Assembly (NCBI RefSeq): GCF_004341245.1
Contig: NZ_SLWY01000009.1
Coordinates: forward strand, 124,001 to 188,000
DNA length: 64,000 nucleotides
Direction: 5' to 3'
Origin: Plasticicumulans lactativorans
Lineage (GTDB): Bacteria > Pseudomonadota > Gammaproteobacteria > Competibacterales > Competibacteraceae
A program made the position numbers and the translations under genes. The notes below the pieces were generated by a model. The model was not told the origin of the DNA. It was given only the letters and a program-made list of their open reading frames with translations, and did no database searches. The number at the start of each line of letters is the position of its first letter. Within the stretch, counting starts at the first letter, position 1. Positions 38,571 to 46,997 of this stretch are shown piece after piece.

Positions 38571-39443
38571 TCACGACAGGTACATCAAGGGGCATTTCTC
38601 CGCGGCCCGTTCGGCGAACGCAGGATAAGGCAACATGAACTGCAGTTGCGGGTACTGCGGGTCGCGGTACATCAGGTGCAGCGTGTCGCCCAGGCCGATG
38701 CCATTGATGACGATCGCATGCCCGCCCGCCTCGAACTGCTGCACCGTGTACACGTCCAGCGCTGACGGCGTTCCGTTCGAGCTGTTGTACTCGACGGTAT
38801 TCGTCCTGGCATGGGCGGTGTCGCCATGCGAGAAATGCCCGCTGCCCAACAGCAAGATGTTTTTGCCGATGGCGTCCACCATCAGGTTGGGGCTCAATGG
38901 ATAGGGCCGAAAACCGTATTGCTGGAGCAGCGTTTCGTCTTCGAAATCGGTCAGCCCCATCAGGATCATCCGCGGCGCGGTGCGGCTGATGTAGGTGACG
39001 AACTGCTTGCTGATCGGGGGGATGGGGCTGATGTCGATGAAATCGTCCTCGCTGATGACCTTGATCAGGAACTTGTCCAGCACCTGCTTCCATTCCGTTT
39101 TGCTCGGGAACATCTCTTGCGTCGCCTGATGCAGCTTGTTCAGCAGCGTGTCGGGCAGGGGCGATGGCTTGTTCACCATCTGTTGCTGCAGGCCTTCCTC
39201 CCCCACCAGCCAGTCGATCCGGGTCTCGATCTTGCGCAGGCTTGAAATCCGTTTTTCGATCTCCCGGGCGCCTTGCAATTCCGTGGGCACATCGTGGAGG
39301 TTCGAATAGGTCCGTCCGTAGGATTCGCGGATCATGCGGGCTGCGTAATACCAGCAGGTGGGGCCCTTCTGGGGGTTGGCGATCACGCGCTGGCCGCCTT
39401 TGTCGGTCTTGGTCGTCGCTGTCGCCAATAGCTTGATCTGCAT
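38571..39443 (-). CDS. Papain-like cysteine peptidase (putative effector/toxin)
   Basis: This 290-aa protein has the order Cys-His-Asp/Asn of papain-fold proteases. PQKGPTCWYYAARMIRE near residue 30 carries the candidate nucleophile Cys with the usual following aromatic helix. AGGHAIVINGIGLG near residue 245 carries the general-base His, and YRDPQYPQ the third residue. This pattern resembles C70/AvrRpt2-type and C39-like peptidases seen in secreted effectors. No signal peptide is seen. The neighbouring cupin gene is unrelated. Low GC bias relative to neighbours hints at acquisition. No immunity gene is recognised next to it. Confidence 0.55.
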   Translation of the reverse strand: MQIKLLATATTKTDKGGQRVIANPQKGPTCWYYAARMIRESYGRTYSNLHDVPTELQGAREIEKRISSLRKIETRIDWLVGEEGLQQQMVNKPSPLPDTLLNKLHQATQEMFPSKTEWKQVLDKFLIKVISEDDFIDISPIPPISKQFVTYISRTAPRMILMGLTDFEDETLLQQYGFRPYPLSPNLMVDAIGKNILLLGSGHFSHGDTAHARTNTVEYNSSNGTPSALDVYTVQQFEAGGHAIVINGIGLGDTLHLMYRDPQYPQLQFMLPYPAFAERAAEKCPLMYLS

Positions 39444-39741
39444 GATCGTTGTCCCTGTATGCGTTGAAGTTGCTACACGCCGAGCGCGAAGCCGACGGCG
39501 ATGGCCGGCAGGTGCGAGGTGACGAGCAGGAGCTTTTTCATGGTGCGACCGACGGAGCAGGACGTGCGCGGGCCGGCGGCCCGTGGGGCCTCGGGGGTGA
39601 TCGAAAAGTAGTTTCTGATCAGGTGGCTGGGAAGGGTGGGGGGCGGGGGAAAAAAGACACCCTCACCCCCGGCCCCTCTCCCGGAGGGAGAGGGGGGCAA
39701 GGGCGAGGGTGAGGCGGAGAGCGGTGGCGGAGCCGGCAGGC
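39444..39741. other. Intergenic between peptidase and MFS gene
   Basis: 298 bp with no gene; the second half is the REP-like element at 39659-39717. Confidence 0.5.
39659..39717. repeat. REP-like palindromic element
   Basis: CCCTCACCCCCGGCCCCTCT is followed by GGAGGGAGAGGGG and then GGGCGAGGGTGAGG. It is an inverted REP unit in the intergenic region between the peptidase and MFS genes. Confidence 0.7.
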
Positions 39742-41136
39742 TCAGCCGGCGGCGCGAGCCGGGGTGCCGGTGGCGATGGCGACAGGGGCGGCGGGAGCGT
39801 CGTCCGCGGCGCTCATCGTCTGGTGGTGCGGCTGCGGGGCGAGGCCGGCCTTGAGGAACATGCACAGGCCGGCGATCGCCGCCGGCAGGCCGACGACGAC
39901 GAACGCGGTCGGCAGGCCGAGGCCGCTGGCGAGCACGGCGCCGCCGACCATCGAGCCGATCACCGAGCCGCTGCGGCCGACGGCGTTGGCCCAGGCCACG
40001 CCGGTGGCGCGGTTGGCGGTCGGGTAGTAGCCGGCGGCGAGCACGTTGACGCCGACCTGCGCGCCGGCGAGGCAGAAGCCGGCACCGAACACCGCCGCAC
40101 CGAGCAGCCACACCGAGCCGGTGGCGCTGCCGATCGCCGCGACGAACACCGCCGCCATCACGTAGCCGACGCCGAGCACGCGGTGCGGGTCGACGCGATC
40201 CATCAGCGCGCCGAGCAGCAGCGCACCGACGGTGCCGCCGATCTGCAGCAGCATGGTCATCAGCGCGGCGTGCTTCAGCGACAGCCCGGCGCCGTTGATC
40301 ACCGTCGGCAGCCAGCTCGCCAGCAGGTAGAACACCAGCAGGCTCATGAAGAAGGCGAGCCACAGCAGCAGCGTGCCGCGCACCAGCTCGGGCGCGAACA
40401 ACTGGCGCACCGGCGAGCCCTTGGGCTTGTGCACGCCGACGAACTGCGCGCCGGCGAGGTCGGCGTGCGGGGCGATGCGGGCGAGGATCGCCGCGATGCG
40501 CGCGGCCGGGGCGTTGCGCATCACCAGGAAGCGCACCGATTCCGGCAGCGCCCAGGCCAGCACCGGCAGCAGCACGACTGGCGCGATGCCGCCGAGCAGC
40601 AGCACCGAGGTCCAGCCGTAGTCGGCGACCAGGTGCGCGGCGGCCAGCCCGCCGAAGGCCGAGCCCAGCGTGAAGCCGCAGAACATCAGCGTGGTCAGGA
40701 ACGAGCGCCGCCGCTCGGGGCAGTACTCCGAGGTCAGCGTGATCGCGTTCGGCATCGCGCCGCCGAGGCCCATGCCGGTCAGGAAGCGCAGCACGGTGAG
40801 TTCGGTGATCGAGGTGGACCAGGCCGAGGCGAGGCTCGCCAGGCCGAAGAAGGTCACGGTGATCAGCAGTGCGTACTTGCGGCCGATGCGGTCGGCCAGC
40901 GGGCCGAACACGAAGGCGCCGATCATCAGGCCGAACAGCCCGGCGCCGAACAGCGGCGCGAGCTCGGCCGGTGTGACCTGCCACTGCGCCTTGAGCGCCG
41001 GGGCGATGAAGCCGATCGCGCCGGTATCGAAGCCGTCGATGGCGACGATGATGAAGCACAGGGCGACGATCAGTGCCTGGAAACGCGATAGCGGATGGGC
41101 GTTGATGAAGTCCTGGACGTCGATGCTGCGGGTCAT
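39742..41136 (-). CDS. Aromatic acid:H+ symporter, MFS (BenK/PcaK-like)
   Basis: This 464-aa protein has 12 membrane segments. It shows the AAHS-family start FQALIVALCFIIVAIDGFDTGAIGFIAPAL, with the Asp of the DGFDT motif in the first helix, and the loop signature GPLADRIGRKYAL. It has a second FMSLLVFYLLASWLPT. The family imports benzoate, 4-hydroxybenzoate or protocatechuate with protons. It lies downstream of the SDR in the benzoate cluster, on the same strand, 208 bp further on. Benzoate or a related aromatic acid is the likely substrate. Confidence 0.93.
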   Translation of the reverse strand: MTRSIDVQDFINAHPLSRFQALIVALCFIIVAIDGFDTGAIGFIAPALKAQWQVTPAELAPLFGAGLFGLMIGAFVFGPLADRIGRKYALLITVTFFGLASLASAWSTSITELTVLRFLTGMGLGGAMPNAITLTSEYCPERRRSFLTTLMFCGFTLGSAFGGLAAAHLVADYGWTSVLLLGGIAPVVLLPVLAWALPESVRFLVMRNAPAARIAAILARIAPHADLAGAQFVGVHKPKGSPVRQLFAPELVRGTLLLWLAFFMSLLVFYLLASWLPTVINGAGLSLKHAALMTMLLQIGGTVGALLLGALMDRVDPHRVLGVGYVMAAVFVAAIGSATGSVWLLGAAVFGAGFCLAGAQVGVNVLAAGYYPTANRATGVAWANAVGRSGSVIGSMVGGAVLASGLGLPTAFVVVGLPAAIAGLCMFLKAGLAPQPHHQTMSAADDAPAAPVAIATGTPARAAG

Positions 41137-41344
41137 GACGGTTTTCTCCTCTGGTTATCGTAATCGGCGTCGTGGCGCCGGTTTCCCGTGGCGTGGCTGC
41201 CGGGCCGCGGCCGAAACCGGGCAGCAGCGGGCCGCGCGGTGCCGGACGGGCCACCGCGGGGACGGGTTTCGTGGTGTGTCGAGCCGTGCGGCCGTCGCCC
41301 CTTTCAGGGCGTCGGCTGGCGGCGGCGGGCCGTACCGGCCCTGC
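41137..41344. other. Intergenic, no gene seen
   Basis: 208 bp of GC-rich sequence with no recognised site; it may hold a separate promoter for the transporter gene. Confidence 0.4.
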
Positions 41345-42103
41345 TCAGGCGCCCTGGCGCTTGACCAGGAACGGCCCCGATCCCTGGCAGGTCGGCATCA
41401 GCTTGATGCGGTTGACGTTGACGTGCGGCGGCAGCCCCAGCGCCCAGGCGACCGCCTCGGCGACGTCGTCGGCGGTCAGCGGCTGCGTACCCGCGTACAC
41501 CTGCGCCGCCTTGTCGGCGTCGCCGTGGAAGCGCACCAGGCTGAACTCGGTGCCGCCGGCGAGGCCGGGCTCGACGTTGGTCACGCGCACCCCGGTGCCG
41601 GCCAGGTCGGCCTTGAGGTTGAGGCTGAACTGCCGGACGAAGGCCTTCGAGGCGCCGTAGACGTGCCCGCCGGGGTAGGGGTAGCTGCCGGCGGGGCTGC
41701 CGAGGTTGACGACGTGGCCGCGGTTGCGCTCGACCATGCCGGGCAGCAGGGCACGGGTCATGTGCATCAGCCCGCTGACGTTGGCCGCCACCATGCGGTC
41801 CCAGTCGTCGAGCCGCGCCTGGTAAGCCGGCTCCATGCCGAGCGCGAGGCCGGCGTTGTTGACCAGCACGTCGACCTCGCGCCAGCCGGGCGGCAGGCTG
41901 CCGGGCAGCGCCGCGACGGCGGCGGCATCGGTGACGTCGAGCGGCAGCGGCAGCAGCGCGTCGCCGAGTTCGTCGTGCAGGGCGGCGAGCCGTTCGGCGC
42001 GCCGCGCCGCGGCGATCACCCGGTAGCCGTCGCGCACGAGGCGCCGCGCGATCGCCGCGCCGAAGCCGGCGCTCGCGCCGGTGACCAGCGCGACGCGGCT
42101 CAC
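41345..42103 (-). CDS. SDR-family oxidoreductase, YdfG-like 3-hydroxy acid dehydrogenase
   Basis: This 252-aa protein uses GTG at 42103, overlapping the catC stop (GTGA). It has the Rossmann motif LVTGASAGFGAAIARRL, NNAGLALGMEP, the catalytic VYGASKAFVRQFS and DVTDAAAV. It is strikingly like E. coli YdfG (NNAGLALGMEPA, ALLPGMVERNRGHVVNLGS, EPGLAGGTEFSLVRF), an NADP-dependent reductase of malonic semialdehyde, L-allo-threonine and 3-hydroxy acids. Placement at the end of the cat genes is unusual, since the muconate pathway needs no such step. It may reduce a toxic aldehyde or act on a side product. Confidence 0.85.
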   Translation of the reverse strand: MSRVALVTGASAGFGAAIARRLVRDGYRVIAAARRAERLAALHDELGDALLPLPLDVTDAAAVAALPGSLPPGWREVDVLVNNAGLALGMEPAYQARLDDWDRMVAANVSGLMHMTRALLPGMVERNRGHVVNLGSPAGSYPYPGGHVYGASKAFVRQFSLNLKADLAGTGVRVTNVEPGLAGGTEFSLVRFHGDADKAAQVYAGTQPLTADDVAEAVAWALGLPPHVNVNRIKLMPTCQGSGPFLVKRQGA

Positions 42104-42387
42104 GCCGCGTCTCCGATCGCCGAGGGGTGGCGGGCGAGCGGCGTGACGCTCAGTTCCATGTACGGGAACAGCGGCAGCGTCGACAGCAGTTCGTGCAGTT
42201 CGTCGTGGCTGTCGACGTCGAAGATGCTGACGTTGGCGTAGCAGCCGGCGACGCGCCACAGGTGGCGCCACTTGCCCTGGCGCTGCAGCTCCTGCGCACG
42301 CGCCTTCTCGGCGGCCTTGCGCCGCTCGAAGGTTTCCGGGTCCACGTCGTGCGGCACGCGCACATCCATCCGGACGCAATACAGCAT
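42100..42387 (-). CDS. catC: Muconolactone delta-isomerase
   Basis: This 95-aa protein starts MLYCVRMDVRVPHDVD, continues RRKAAEKARAQELQRQGKWRHLWRVAG and YANVSIFDVDSHDELHELLS, and ends PLFPYMELSVTPLARHPS. This is the full CatC sequence pattern and length. It isomerises muconolactone to beta-ketoadipate enol-lactone in the cytoplasm and forms a decamer in known examples. Start codon ATG at 42387 lies 18 bp after the catB stop. Its TGA overlaps the GTG start of the following SDR gene. Confidence 0.96.
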   Translation of the reverse strand: MLYCVRMDVRVPHDVDPETFERRKAAEKARAQELQRQGKWRHLWRVAGCYANVSIFDVDSHDELHELLSTLPLFPYMELSVTPLARHPSAIGDAA

Positions 42388-42404
42388 GGGGGTGTCCTCC
42401 GTAC

Positions 42405-43568
42405 TCAGGCGCGCGCGTAGCGGCGCAGCTTGTCTTCGTCGAGGGTGACGCCGAGCCCCGGCCCGCTCGGCAGGTGCACGTGGCAGTCGGCGTAGTGCAG
42501 CGGCTCGGTGACGAGGTCGTCGGTGAGGATCTGCGGGCCGAAGTGCTCGCAGCCCCAGGCGAGCTCGCGCAGGCCGGCGAACACCTGCAGGTGCGCGGCC
42601 GCACCGATCGAGCTCTCCAGCAGGCAGCCGCCGTAGAGGCCGATGCCGGCCGCCTCGGCGACCGCGGCGACCTTGCGCGTGCCGAGCAGGCCGCCGTGCT
42701 TGACGAGCTTCAGCGACACCGCGTCGGCCGCGCCGGCGTGGGCGACGGCGAGCATGTCGTGGGGGCTGAACACGCACTCGTCGGCCAGCAGCGGCACCGC
42801 CGAGCGCGCCCGCACCCGCGCCAGCCCCGCCAGGTTCCACGCCGGCACCGGCTGCTCGACCAGGCGCACGCCGATTTCGGCGAGCTCCGGCAGGCAGCGG
42901 TTGGCGATGGTTTCGTCCCAGGCCTGGTTGGCGTCGACGATCAGCCGCGCGCGCCCTTCGAGCGCGACGGCGAGCCGGCGCAGCCGGGCGAGGTCGGCTT
43001 CCGGCGCCTGCGCGCCGATCTTGACCTTGAAGGTGTCGTGCAGGCGCGCGGCGAGCTTCTGCCCGGCCTCCTCGATCTCCTGGCCGGCGTCGCCGGAGGC
43101 GAGCGTCCACAGCACCGGGATGCGCTCGCGCACCGTGCCGCCGAGCAGCGCCGCCGCCGGCACGCCGAGGGTGCGGCCGACGGCGTCGAACAGCGCGCTC
43201 TCCAGCGCGCCCTTGGCGGCGTTGTTGCGCTTCGCGGCGGCGTCGAGCAGTGCGCCGGCGCGCTCGAACTGGTCGGCGCGCGCGCCGATCAGCGCCGGCG
43301 CGAGGTGGGCGTCGAGGGTCGCCTTGATGCTCTCGACGCACTCCTCGCTCCAGCGCGGCCCGCCGAGCGTGGCGGCCTCGCCGATGCCTTCGACGCCGTT
43401 GTCGAGGCGCACGCGCACGATCACGTAGCTCTGCGCGCTGACCGACAGTGACGACAGCTTGTGGCGGCGCACCGTCGGCACGTCGACGATGTGGCTGCTG
43501 ACCGCGCGCACCGTCAGGTCACGCGCCAGGTCCGCGGCGGGCCGCAGGGGGGGAAGGTTTGCGGACAT
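42405..43568 (-). CDS. catB: Muconate cycloisomerase
   Basis: This 387-aa member of the enolase superfamily converts cis,cis-muconate to muconolactone. It shows the KxK pair in TFKVKIGA, the metal ligand Asp in LIVDANQAWDE, and further ligands in LVEQPVPAW (Glu) and LADECVFSP. GLYGGCLLESSIGAAAHL is the typical late loop. CGGAGA precedes the ATG at 43568. The MLE/CatB subgroup is supported by its place between catA and catC. Chloromuconate cycloisomerase is a remote alternative; no chlorocatechol genes are present. Confidence 0.95.
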   Translation of the reverse strand: MSANLPPLRPAADLARDLTVRAVSSHIVDVPTVRRHKLSSLSVSAQSYVIVRVRLDNGVEGIGEAATLGGPRWSEECVESIKATLDAHLAPALIGARADQFERAGALLDAAAKRNNAAKGALESALFDAVGRTLGVPAAALLGGTVRERIPVLWTLASGDAGQEIEEAGQKLAARLHDTFKVKIGAQAPEADLARLRRLAVALEGRARLIVDANQAWDETIANRCLPELAEIGVRLVEQPVPAWNLAGLARVRARSAVPLLADECVFSPHDMLAVAHAGAADAVSLKLVKHGGLLGTRKVAAVAEAAGIGLYGGCLLESSIGAAAHLQVFAGLRELAWGCEHFGPQILTDDLVTEPLHYADCHVHLPSGPGLGVTLDEDKLRRYARA

Positions 43569-43675
43569 GCGGGTATCTCCGGGCAGTCCGGCCGGGCGGG
43601 GGCGCCCGGCGCAGGGATCGATCGGCCGGCCGCCGTGCCGCGGTTGCGGGCACGGCGGCCGGACCAGGGCGCGGC

Positions 43676-44527
43676 TCAGCCCGCGAGCGGCTCCAGCACG
43701 ATGTCGTAATCGACGACGAAGCGGGTGTCCGCGCCGGCCGGGGCCGGCTTGAAGTCGACGACCAGCGAGTTCTTCACCGCGAACACCGAGTCGCTGTCGA
43801 GGTACTGGTCGTCACGGTCGAAGATCTGCGTGACCAGCTCGTGGTAGCCGGCGGCGCGCACGCGGAAGTGGATGTGCGCGGGGCGGAAGGGGTGGCGGTC
43901 CATCATCTGCAGCAGCTCGCCGGCCGGGCCGTCGAAGGGGATCGGGTAGGCGATCGGGCGCAGCGCGCGGAAGGCGTAGTAGCCGTTCTCGTCGGTGCGG
44001 AACTGGCCGCGCAGGTTGAACTCGGGCTGGTCGGGGTCCTGCTGCTCGTAGAGCCCGTTCGGCGAGGTTTCCCAGACGGCGACCAGCGCGTCCTTGACCG
44101 GGCGGCCGTTGACGCCGAGCACGCGGCCCTGCACCAGCACGGAATCGCCTTCCTTGCCGCCCTGCACGATGCTGCTGCCGTTCGGCAGCAGCGGCGAGTT
44201 CTCGCGCCAGAACGGGCCGAGCACCGCGCTCTCGGTGGCGGCGCCGCGCTCGGCGCTGTGGTGGTCGAGGAAGTCGACCAGGCTCTCCAGCCCGAACACG
44301 TCGCTGGCGAGGATCGCCTCGTTGCGCTTGTCGTCCGACATCTGGCCGATGCGCACGACGAAGTCGCAGGCGGCGAGGTACTCGGGGGTGGTCAGCTTCA
44401 CTTCGCGGGCGAAGTCATGCATGTGGCGGATCAGTGCCGTCATCAGTTCGCGCGTGCGCGGCGTGGTCTTGGGCCCGATCGCGCCGATGACGGTATCGGT
44501 GAAGGCTTCCATCGAAAGTTCGGCCAT
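43676..44527 (-). CDS. catA: Intradiol catechol 1,2-dioxygenase
   Basis: This 283-aa protein opens the catechol ring to cis,cis-muconate using Fe(III). The iron ligands are the Tyr in SPNGLYEQQDP, the Tyr in PIAYPIPFDG and the two His in FRPAHIHFRV. The N-terminal about 100 residues are the dioxygenase_N linker/dimer domain. The block ESAVLGPFWRENSPLLPNG looks closer to hydroxyquinol-type dioxygenases than to classic CatA (VLGPLYV). Placement directly before catB and catC argues for catechol as the main substrate. Start ATG at 44527. Confidence 0.92.
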   Translation of the reverse strand: MAELSMEAFTDTVIGAIGPKTTPRTRELMTALIRHMHDFAREVKLTTPEYLAACDFVVRIGQMSDDKRNEAILASDVFGLESLVDFLDHHSAERGAATESAVLGPFWRENSPLLPNGSSIVQGGKEGDSVLVQGRVLGVNGRPVKDALVAVWETSPNGLYEQQDPDQPEFNLRGQFRTDENGYYAFRALRPIAYPIPFDGPAGELLQMMDRHPFRPAHIHFRVRAAGYHELVTQIFDRDDQYLDSDSVFAVKNSLVVDFKPAPAGADTRFVVDYDIVLEPLAG

Positions 44528-44640
44528 GATGTCTCTCCAGTTTTCAGGTGGTGGTGGGTCGGTTGGACACGGTTGGTGGTGGGGCGCCGGCCGCGGGGGC
44601 GGCCGGGCGCCGGTCGGGTGCGGGGCTCCGCCCCGCGGAT

Positions 44641-45426
44641 TCAGCCGAGGTCGCCGCCCGCGACGGGCAGCACGACGCCGGTGAGGTACGAGGCCTCGTC
44701 GGACGCCAGGAACAGGATCGGGGCGGCCTGCTCCTCCAGCGTCCCGTAGCGCTTCATCAGCGAGGACTCGACGGTCTGGTCGACGATCTGCTGGTACCAG
44801 GCCTGTTCCTGTGCGCTCGGTTGTGCGGCGTTGCGCGGGATGCGCCGCGGCGGCGCCTCGGTGCCGCCGGGGGCGACGGCCACCACGCGGATGCCCTGCG
44901 CCGCGTACTCGAAGGCGAGGCAGGCGGTCAGCGCGTTGACCCCGCCCTTCGCCGCGCCGTAGGGCACGCGGTTGACGCCGCGGGTCGCCACCGAGGAAAC
45001 GTTGACGATGACCCCGCGCTGCCGGGCGACCAGGTAGGGCAGTGCCGCGCGGCAGCCCCACAGCGTCGGGAACAGCGAGCGGCGCACCTCGGCCTCGATC
45101 TCGTGCTCGGCGTAGTGCTCGAATGGCTTCGCCCAGATCGTCCCGCCGACGTTGTTGATCAGGATGTCGATGTGGCCGAAGCGCGCATGGGCGCTCGCCA
45201 GCGCCTGGCAGGCGTCGTCGTAGCGTTCGAGGTCGGCGCTGATCGCGAGCGCCTCGCCGCCGGCGGCGACGATCTCGGCCTCGACCTCGGCGGTCAGTGC
45301 GGAACGGTCGACCAGCGCGAGCCGCGCGCCTTCGCGTGCCATCGCCACGGCCACGGTGCGGCCGATGCCCTGCGCCGCGCCGGTGACGACGGCGACCTTC
45401 CCGTTGAAACGTCCGGCGTGGACCAT
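44641..45426 (-). CDS. benD: Benzoate cis-diol dehydrogenase (1,6-dihydroxycyclohexa-2,4-diene-1-carboxylate dehydrogenase)
   Basis: This 261-aa SDR has GAAQGIGRTVAVAMAREGARLALVD (NAD binding with Asp), NNVGGTIWAKPFEHY and catalytic VPYGAAKGGVNALT. The motif NNVGGTIWAKPFE is characteristic of BenD. It oxidises and decarboxylates the benzoate cis-diol to catechol with NAD. The ATG at 45426 overlaps the benC stop (TGATG). A further upstream in-frame ATG would run into benC and is rejected. Gene order benABC-D is the standard one. Confidence 0.95.
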   Translation of the reverse strand: MVHAGRFNGKVAVVTGAAQGIGRTVAVAMAREGARLALVDRSALTAEVEAEIVAAGGEALAISADLERYDDACQALASAHARFGHIDILINNVGGTIWAKPFEHYAEHEIEAEVRRSLFPTLWGCRAALPYLVARQRGVIVNVSSVATRGVNRVPYGAAKGGVNALTACLAFEYAAQGIRVVAVAPGGTEAPPRRIPRNAAQPSAQEQAWYQQIVDQTVESSLMKRYGTLEEQAAPILFLASDEASYLTGVVLPVAGGDLG

Positions 45427-46472
45427 CACGGCCGCCCCCCGTGGCTCTCGCTGATCGCGGTGACCAGGCCGCTGGTGGCGAACTTCTCGAAGTAGAAGTT
45501 CGCCGGCTCGATGCCGTGGGTCTGCATGTGCTGGCGCACCGCGTCGACCATCGGCGGCGGACCGCACAGGTAGACGTCGACGTCACCGTCGTAGAGGTGA
45601 CCGGCCTCGATGTAGCGCGTCACGTAGCCCTGGCGCGGGTAGGCGCTCGCCGGGTCGGCGACGCAGCAGGCGAAAGTGAAGTTGGCGATGCGCGCGGCGG
45701 CGGCTTCGAGCTTGTCGACCTCGACCAGGTCGGCATCGCTGGTGACGCCGTAGATCAGGTGGATCGGGTGGGCGCTGCCCTGCGCGGCGATCGTCTCCAG
45801 CATCGCCAGGAACGGCGCGAGCCCGGTGCCGCCGGCGAGGAACAGCAGCGGCCGCTTGATCTCGCGCAGGTAGAAGCTGCCGAGCGGACCGTTGAAGTCG
45901 ATCTCGGCGCCGACCTCGGCACGCTCGCGCAGCCAGGTCGGCAGCAGCCCCGCCGTGGTGTTGCGCAGCAGGAACGACACCGCCGCCGCGTTCGGCCCGG
46001 AGCTGAACGAGTACGAGCGCCGCTGGTCGGTGCCGGGCACGCGGATGTTCACGTACTGGCCCGGCAGGAAGCCGAGCGCGGCGCGGTCCGCCAGCGTGAT
46101 CGAGAAGGCGACGGCGGTCTCCGACAGCCGTTCGATCGCGCTGACGCGGCCCTTGTGGGTCGCCGCGCCGGTCTTGCAGACGTCGGAGGTGGCGGCGATG
46201 CGCACCACGCAATCCGACTGCGGCCGCATCTGGCAGGCGAGCACGTAACCCTCGGCCGCCTCGGCGTCGCTCAGCGCCTCGTCGATGTAACTGCCGCCGT
46301 CGTAGCGGCCCGATTCGCAGAAACCCTTGCAGGTGCCGCAGGCGCCATCACGGCAGTCCAGCGGAATGTTGATGCCGGCGCGATACGCGGCGTCGGCGAC
46401 GGTGTCGCCGGACCGGCATTCGACGAAGCGGGTGACGCCGTCCTCGAAACTCAAGGCGATCTGATGGCTCAT
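45426..46472 (-). CDS. benC: Benzoate 1,2-dioxygenase electron transfer component
   Basis: This 348-aa reductase has an N-terminal plant-type 2Fe-2S ferredoxin domain (CRDGACGTCKGFCESG with four Cys), an FAD-binding domain (PGTDQRRSYSFSSGP) and an NAD-binding domain (LFLAGGTGLAPFLAMLE, VYLCGPPPMVDAVRQHM). It passes electrons from NADH to the Rieske oxygenase BenAB. The start ATG at 46472 lies 29 bp from benB. Length and domain order are the usual ones for BenC. Confidence 0.96.
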   Translation of the reverse strand: MSHQIALSFEDGVTRFVECRSGDTVADAAYRAGINIPLDCRDGACGTCKGFCESGRYDGGSYIDEALSDAEAAEGYVLACQMRPQSDCVVRIAATSDVCKTGAATHKGRVSAIERLSETAVAFSITLADRAALGFLPGQYVNIRVPGTDQRRSYSFSSGPNAAAVSFLLRNTTAGLLPTWLRERAEVGAEIDFNGPLGSFYLREIKRPLLFLAGGTGLAPFLAMLETIAAQGSAHPIHLIYGVTSDADLVEVDKLEAAAARIANFTFACCVADPASAYPRQGYVTRYIEAGHLYDGDVDVYLCGPPPMVDAVRQHMQTHGIEPANFYFEKFATSGLVTAISESHGGRP

Positions 46473-46501
46473 GGCTCTCTCTCCTCCGCGTGCTCCGCCC
46501 G

Positions 46502-46993
46502 TCAGATGTGGTAGATATCGACGACGTGGTGGATGCAGTCGTTCTTCAGCACGACCTTCTTGCTGCGAATCAGCGGCTGCGCGCCGGAGATGTCGAGCGT
46601 GTACCAGGACGTGCCGAAATAGGTGTCGACCGTCTTGTAGCGGTAATACAGGGTGAACCAGTTGAAGCGCACCTTGCAGGTGTCGGCATCCTGTTCGACG
46701 ATCTCGACGTTGCTGATGTTGTGCGAGGTGCGCGGCTCCGGCAGGCTGGTCGCACCCGAACGCTCGGTCTTGATCCGGTAGACGCGGTCATTGAGCCCGT
46801 CCTTGCGGCCGTAATAGATCAGCGACACTTCGCGCTGCGGATCGACGGTCAGGCGATCGTCGTCATCCCACGCCGGCATCCAGAATTCGGCATCCGGCGC
46901 ATACAGTTCCAGCCAGTTGTCCCATTCCTTGTCGTCGAGATGACGCGCCTCGCGGTGGAGGAATTCGCGTACGGTTTCGATGGCGATGCTCAT
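46502..46993 (-). CDS. benB: Benzoate 1,2-dioxygenase small (beta) subunit
   Basis: This 163-aa protein starts MSIAIETVREFLHREARHLD at the ATG at 46993; GGAGTGAG precedes it, so an upstream ATG at 47017 is not used. It shows DKEWDNWLELYAPDAEFWMP, SLIYYGRKDGLNDRVYRI and NWFTLYYRYKTVDTYFG. This is the cone-shaped beta subunit that scaffolds the alpha3beta3 hexamer; it has no cofactor. It follows benA by 4 bp, so translation is coupled. Confidence 0.96.
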   Translation of the reverse strand: MSIAIETVREFLHREARHLDDKEWDNWLELYAPDAEFWMPAWDDDDRLTVDPQREVSLIYYGRKDGLNDRVYRIKTERSGATSLPEPRTSHNISNVEIVEQDADTCKVRFNWFTLYYRYKTVDTYFGTSWYTLDISGAQPLIRSKKVVLKNDCIHHVVDIYHI

Positions 46994-46997
46994 GGTC

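Noticed and set aside
39709-41091. 460-codon plus-strand frame
   Set aside because: Antisense to the MFS transporter.
42474-43451. 325-codon plus-strand frame
   Set aside because: Antisense to muconate cycloisomerase.
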